Of a stretch of DNA of 64,000 bases, positions 59,632 through 64,000 are shown in pieces. The first letter of the stretch is position 1; the number at the start of each line of letters is the position of its first letter. A program made the position numbers and the translations under genes. The notes beneath the pieces were generated by a model. That model had not been told where the DNA came from. It saw only the letters and a program-made list of their open reading frames with translations, and searched no databases. Origin of the DNA: Taiwanofungus camphoratus (Eukaryota > Basidiomycota > Agaricomycetes > Polyporales > Taiwanofungaceae); assembly GCA_003999685.1 (NCBI GenBank), contig CP021228.1, positions 1,674,001 to 1,738,000 of the forward strand, in the 5' to 3' direction.

Positions 59632-60484
59632 AGGTGGAGCGAGACCGCCGATAGGCGGGCGAGCGTAGTAAGAGATGAGAGAAATAGGGAAGACAAGAGT
59701 AAACAAAGGTATCTATTGCTAGACACCCACTTGTTTCGCTAAGGAGCTCATCAGTACTCTCGTCGTACTTTTAACCGATGGTTCAGGGTCATCAGATGAT
59801 TGACCCTGAGTCATCGGCCGGAGGCCGATGACTGATTCTATTTGACCAACCAGGCCATGAGGTAGTGGTGAGCTCCAATCACATTAGAGCTATTTCTCTT
59901 ATCTCTTATCAGCGGGCCGACAAAAGGCAGGCTAGAACGCCCTAGCCTTTACCAATACCGCCACCTGATCAGAGATAACAATCAGATGTAAAGATAAGGA
60001 GTCATTTGATATGACTCATAGATAAGAGATCCCTTTATCATCGGTTAGGATGATAAGGGTGGGAATAGAACAATCCGGGCCGGTGCCGACCGAGTCACAT
60101 GACCGGTCCGGTTTCCGGGCGCCTAGATAAGGGCAGCGTGGACCACTGAGGAAGCATCATGTCACGGCACAAACCTGAGGATCCCTAGGAACACCCTCAC
60201 CGAGCCATGCGGGGCGGGGGCGGGATATTCACTAGGACCGCGTCCGGCAAGTTGCCGCACCGTGCCATAGCATGTTACACCTCACAGATCACCGGATCAT
60301 GGACTAACACAGCAGAGGGGCGCTGGTGACCATAACTAGGTAGTGCCCAGACCAGTCCAGCCTCGCGGCTCAACCGGTCCGTGCCTGGATGCTGATCACA
60401 TGTCCGGCCCTTTCGGGCAAGTCACGTGACGAGCGTCTTATTTCCCAAAACTACCAAATGGAGAAGGTGCGGTAGCGCCTTCAG
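59632..60484. repeat. B-type subtelomeric unit B2
   Basis: 853-bp relative of B1 with scattered substitutions; ends in the same GGTAGCGCC hairpin region, then a TTAGG tract and PLE3. Confidence 0.85.
59695..59761 (-). ncRNA. Hammerhead ribozyme, B type (unit B2)
   Basis: Core intact. Stem II is GCU-CCUU-AGC. The upper stem III is GUGUCUA-GCAA-UAGAUAC against GUAUCUG-GCGA-CAGAUAC in B1: a paired change and a kept GNRA loop. Confidence 0.88.
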
Positions 60485-60563
60485 TTAGGTTAGGTTAGGT
60501 TAGGATTTAGCGTTAGGTTAGGTTAGGTTAGGTTAGGTTAGGTTAGGTTAGGGTTAGGTTAGG
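60485..60563 (+). repeat. Interstitial (TTAGG)n tract at the PLE3 3' end
   Basis: 79 bp of repeats ending TTAGGGTTAGGTTAGG before the element terminus. Confidence 0.95.
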
Positions 60564-63500
60564 TCTGGTTTGAACAGACAACCCTAAATGCGAATAAACG
60601 CAGAAGGTAGTTACACCGATAACCTTAAGCTAAACAAATCGAATCAACCGATTTATATGTCCATTTCCAATAGTACATCATCTGTACTTTGGGCATTAAT
60701 TACACTTCTGCGCCACTTGCTTGCTAAGTCAGCGAAATTGGTTTCCCTTTTCCGTGACACAAGCCAGCGCTTGTCTAAGAATCCGAGTTGGGAAAGGTCA
60801 GGGACCTTCTCCGCTTCGATGAATCCGTTGGGTTTCTTCAGGTACCGCCCAGTCCAAACCCAGCCCTCGTCCGCGCGGTTGTCATGGACAACTGCCACCG
60901 GTTTCGAGATTTGATCGGACCGCCTGGCTTCAGCGGCGGCGAGTTCTGCTGCTGCTTCCGCAGCCGCCGTTTCGCGCGACAGCTTGCGCTGGGCTACTCG
61001 GGCGGGATCCCACCACTCCTCAAGCGTGGTCTGAACTGTGCTGGATAGGGTCGCATCCTTAGGACCCCCAGACGAATACTCAAAGATCGGAGCGGCCGAG
61101 TTTTCCCAACTCGCCGAAAAGAAAGACTTAAAGAAAGATAAGTCTTTCACCCACGATTCCGTAACACGTGTCATTAATTCATGAACATCAAACTGATCCC
61201 ATGAGGGGTTGAACTTCGACTTAATCGCAAGTACGCCCTCAACTTGGTCTGCATCTTCGGTCGAAGATTTTGGTTTTCCAAGACGTTCTTTCCAGCGTAC
61301 CGCTTTATGCGAGTCGAGCCAGGAAGTAACCAGAGCAGGGGGATAGCCACGGCCGACATACAGGTCGACAAGCCCATGAAGGGCATCTAAGTAGTGTTCC
61401 AACTTAGAACTTAGCGTAGCTAAACGGCTCATCTCCCCAATGAACGTGCCTTTTTTCACGTCCTTTGGGTGGTGAGATACCCATGGAATCCGTTCGTGAT
61501 GGTTAAGTGCTTTCCGATATGGCTTATGTTCCACCCGGTTAGAAACGGGGTCAATATAAATAAGCATGTCTAAGAATGGCGTCGCCCATTCAGACACTTC
61601 CCATGTTATAGTGCAGCCATCATAAGATATACGACTTTGGCAGGCTTCTAGAGCTTCTGCCGCACTACCTGCTTCAACTATGGCAAATACATCATCAATG
61701 TATCGGCCATAATATAAGAACGGTGGAGTAACCTGTCCACCGGGCCATACTTGATTTTCGAAATGGCATCCGTAGAGATTAGCTAAGTCAGGCGAGCATG
61801 CCACACCCATAGCTAATCCTCTTTTTTGAAAGTAAGTACGACCGTTGAAGTCGACAATTAAATCGTAATTGGCCGTTTGCATGCATCTGATAAACAATGC
61901 ATTATAAAACTGGGGCTGGTCCATAGACTGACTACCCAGAGGATGTCTTGTGTATAGTTTGGACACAATGCCAACACAATCTCTGAGTGGTACATTAGGG
62001 TAGAAAGCGACAACGTCGCCAGCCACTAACCAATACTTTTTCCATTTTAACGTTTTAACCTTTGCTAACTGGATCGCAAGATGTTTTGATCCATGTATGA
62101 TAAAGGGCTCAGCCTCTATGATAGGTTTCAACAGTTTAGATACAACTTTAGCCGCGGGCCCTTGAGCGCATGAGTGACATGGAACAATAGGTCGCATCTT
62201 TACTGGGGATTTATGGATTTTTGGAATCCCGTAGAAGATAGGTACCTTTGGTTCCTCTAACTCGCTCTCGGGACATTTAGACCGGAGGAATTTGGCTAAT
62301 TGGAGTGTCTGATCGTTAGGCAAAGCCCCTTCGACCCAGTCGCTTAACTCCTTAACCCGCTTTGTAACTTTTTCTAAATACATCTGCCGCTGACCAGGGT
62401 TTATTTCCTGATAGTCAGCCGTATTTGACAGAAGATTCATGCAACCAGTAATGAACCATTCCCTTGTGACTACTGCCGCACCAAGGTTCTTATCCGTTTG
62501 GAGAACGAGGTAGTTATGCTCGTTCAACCAGAGGCGAACGCGGTCCAGGTCTACAAGCCGATTAGGGTGGCTTCTAGCTTTCAAACCGGGTACGACACTA
62601 CGTATGTAATCAGTGACGTAAGTTTGCCCGCGTTTAAGACCGTTTTCGATATATTGTGTGGCCCTAGGGGCGGACGAGTCCCGCTTAGCCCTAAGGTCGT
62701 AGTCAGGATCATAAGGTGGTTGACTTATACCTTGCCGTTCAAGTTGAATCTGTTTAACTTTAAAATACACTCGCCAGCGTATTCGTTCGCAGAAATCATT
62801 GAACGCCGTTTGAATGAGTTCCCCGCTCGGGGAGGAGTACAACATATATTTCAGACCGCAAGATATGTGTATGCTAATGTCCGGCGGTAATAAAACATCC
62901 TCGCCACAGTGCACCCAGCTTCTGAACCTCGCCGCTTCGACTAAAGCAACCGGAGCGAAATAAAGGAGGGTGCGAGCTGCAACAGGCAAGGGTAACATTA
63001 GAATACTGTCTGGGTAAGACGACGGCTGGGAGAAGCGGAGACGCGAGCGAATAACTGACCGGATTATTTCGCTCTCCCTTTGCCTTTCCGATCTTTGGTC
63101 TTCTTCTGCTTCTTCGCAGAGGAAGCGGCCTGCTGCTGCTTGGCCTTGCGCTGCGGAGGTTTGGGAGGACGTCCTCCCGTACTCATGCGCACCGATCGTT
63201 TTGGCGCCTTTGCCTTTGCTCCCTAAAATACGTGATAGAGCGGCGCCTGGTAAGCTTTTTGGAACAGAACCATGTACAAAACTTACCGCGTTCTTTGAGC
63301 TGCCTTCGCCTTTAAGACGACGATCAACCGCATCATCGATCAGCTTTTTCAAAGCTGCAGGGTTCTCGGTGGCGTCACCCATCTCGACCTCCGCTGCAGC
63401 CTTGACGGCAGACTTTGCTTGCGCTCGAGCCGCGGCTTGTGCCAGTTGTGATTCACGGATATTAACTACCCGGAAGGCAAAGCGTGGGAGCACGGCGACG

Positions 63501-64000
63501 AATCGCTTGTACTCAGACTCGAGGACAGGGTCATTGGTCCACGTATCTAGGCGTTGACCGCCATCGATAGTTTCCCTCCAAACAGGGACGCGACTAGACT
63601 GGCTAATGCGCGCCCATTGTTCGTCAACCACTGTCCGCATTTTCTCCAACATTGCTGTCGGGTCCAATGCGCGATCAAAGAACGCGAGCTCTGCTCGCTT
63701 TTGGGCGATGGCCAAGTCAAGAGCCTTCCGACGGAAGGATTGGAACTCGGTTATTAGAGCTGCGGGTTCCGCCGGCGACGTCTCGAGCCAGAGTTTTGAG
63801 CTCTGGAAGACGGGTTCGCTGAGCCCCTGTAACTGGTGGGGGAGCGAACCGTTAGCTTTGTGCGACTCAAGGTCACCCAATTGCTTCTGCAAAGAAACAG
63901 AACGTTCCTTTGCTTCCGCAACGCTAACCAACACCGGACGGAGCACCTCTCGATAGACGAGAGGTATAGCTGAGAAGACTTGGTCAATGGTCTCTGCGTG
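60564..64000 (-). mobile_element. Penelope-like retroelement PLE3 (continues beyond the window)
   Basis: Third element in the same orientation, with the conserved 3' terminal hairpin and AACCCTAA box. It is more diverged from PLE1 and PLE2 than they are from each other. Its 5' end is outside the window. Confidence 0.88.
60653..64000 (-). CDS. Penelope-like reverse transcriptase (EN-minus), copy 3, 5' end outside window
   Basis: At least 1115 open codons. The frame continues upstream of Met 63946 to the window edge (HAETIDQVFSAIPLVYREVL, matching the other copies), so the start is missing. RT motifs are complete: YGIPKIHKSPVKMRPIV, AGDVVAFYPNVPL, GLAMGVACSPDLANLYG, YYGRYIDDVFAIV. Differences concentrate in the N-terminal part (GGQRLDTWTNDPVLE; a shorter linker SKNAVSFVHGS) and near the thumb. 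The C-terminal end WRRSVINAQSTDDVLLEMDI is kept, again without an endonuclease domain. Confidence 0.92.
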   Translation of the reverse strand, partial: HAETIDQVFSAIPLVYREVLRPVLVSVAEAKERSVSLQKQLGDLESHKANGSLPHQLQGLSEPVFQSSKLWLETSPAEPAALITEFQSFRRKALDLAIAQKRAELAFFDRALDPTAMLEKMRTVVDEQWARISQSSRVPVWRETIDGGQRLDTWTNDPVLESEYKRFVAVLPRFAFRVVNIRESQLAQAAARAQAKSAVKAAAEVEMGDATENPAALKKLIDDAVDRRLKGEGSSKNAVSFVHGSVPKSLPGAALSRILGSKGKGAKTIGAHEYGRTSSQTSAAQGQAAAGRFLCEEAEEDQRSERQRESEIIRSVIRSRLRFSQPSSYPDSILMLPLPVAARTLLYFAPVALVEAARFRSWVHCGEDVLLPPDISIHISCGLKYMLYSSPSGELIQTAFNDFCERIRWRVYFKVKQIQLERQGISQPPYDPDYDLRAKRDSSAPRATQYIENGLKRGQTYVTDYIRSVVPGLKARSHPNRLVDLDRVRLWLNEHNYLVLQTDKNLGAAVVTREWFITGCMNLLSNTADYQEINPGQRQMYLEKVTKRVKELSDWVEGALPNDQTLQLAKFLRSKCPESELEEPKVPIFYGIPKIHKSPVKMRPIVPCHSCAQGPAAKVVSKLLKPIIEAEPFIIHGSKHLAIQLAKVKTLKWKKYWLVAGDVVAFYPNVPLRDCVGIVSKLYTRHPLGSQSMDQPQFYNALFIRCMQTANYDLIVDFNGRTYFQKRGLAMGVACSPDLANLYGCHFENQVWPGGQVTPPFLYYGRYIDDVFAIVEAGSAAEALEACQSRISYDGCTITWEVSEWATPFLDMLIYIDPVSNRVEHKPYRKALNHHERIPWVSHHPKDVKKGTFIGEMSRLATLSSKLEHYLDALHGLVDLYVGRGYPPALVTSWLDSHKAVRWKERLGKPKSSTEDADQVEGVLAIKSKFNPSWDQFDVHELMTRVTESWVKDLSFFKSFFSASWENSAAPIFEYSSGGPKDATLSSTVQTTLEEWWDPARVAQRKLSRETAAAEAAAELAAAEARRSDQISKPVAVVHDNRADEGWVWTGRYLKKPNGFIEAEKVPDLSQLGFLDKRWLVSRKRETNFADLASKWRRSVINAQSTDDVLLEMDI

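Noticed and set aside
39472-60563. CRISPR-like or satellite array
   Set aside because: Units are 28-870 bp with telomeric tracts between them and carry ribozymes; no short uniform spacers.

Overview
The window looks like the right-hand end of a chromosome arm of a basidiomycete, probably an agaricomycete. The support is a FunK1-type fungal kinase, an RTA1-like protein, a fungal sphingolipid C9-methyltransferase, and host genes split by many introns of about 45-65 nt. The G-rich strand of every telomere-like tract is the + strand, so the chromosome end should lie beyond position 64000.

Layout. Positions 1-3600 hold a tRNA-like sequence and unrecognised, probably decayed DNA. Positions 3608-39310 are ordinary gene-dense chromosome: NEDD8-E1 regulatory subunit (ULA1), FunK1 kinase, UTP22/Nrap, RTA1-like protein, an E2 with a SUMO-interacting-type tail, a GTPBP1-like N-domain protein, an OPT transporter, YIF1, sphingolipid C9-methyltransferase, mitochondrial release factor 1 and a CSC1/OSCA-like channel. 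Genes stop abruptly at 39310. From 39472 to the window end is a 24.5-kb array of TTAGG tracts, about 16 non-coding units (A type about 860 bp, B type about 850 bp, plus truncated copies) and three long minus-strand ORFs of endonuclease-lacking Penelope-like elements (PLE, Coprina/Athena kind).

The notable system is in this array. Every A and B unit carries, on the minus (RNA) strand, a hammerhead ribozyme: 13 copies have an intact core, one proximal copy has a mutated core, and one copy is cut off. The cut-off copy (59544-59606) ends exactly at the predicted ribozyme cleavage site and is capped by telomeric repeat. That is what is expected if a self-cleaved RNA was copied onto a chromosome end. 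Two units (49577-50739 and 56965-58127) are interrupted by a 1163-nt sequence with the core of a group I intron: P3, P7, the J8/7 motif and a P9 GAAA hairpin. The 5' exon ends in U, the intron ends in G, and removing it restores exactly the uninterrupted sequence seen in other units. A telomere-primed retroelement carrying a hammerhead ribozyme and a group I intron outside rDNA is the main discovery candidate.

Inferred working model: minus-strand transcripts are cut by the hammerheads. The (UAACC)n stretches in the RNA pair with the TTAGG overhang, the PLE reverse transcriptase extends the chromosome end, and telomeric repeats are added again. This would explain the orientation, the nested 5' truncations and the older, decayed copy nearest the genes.
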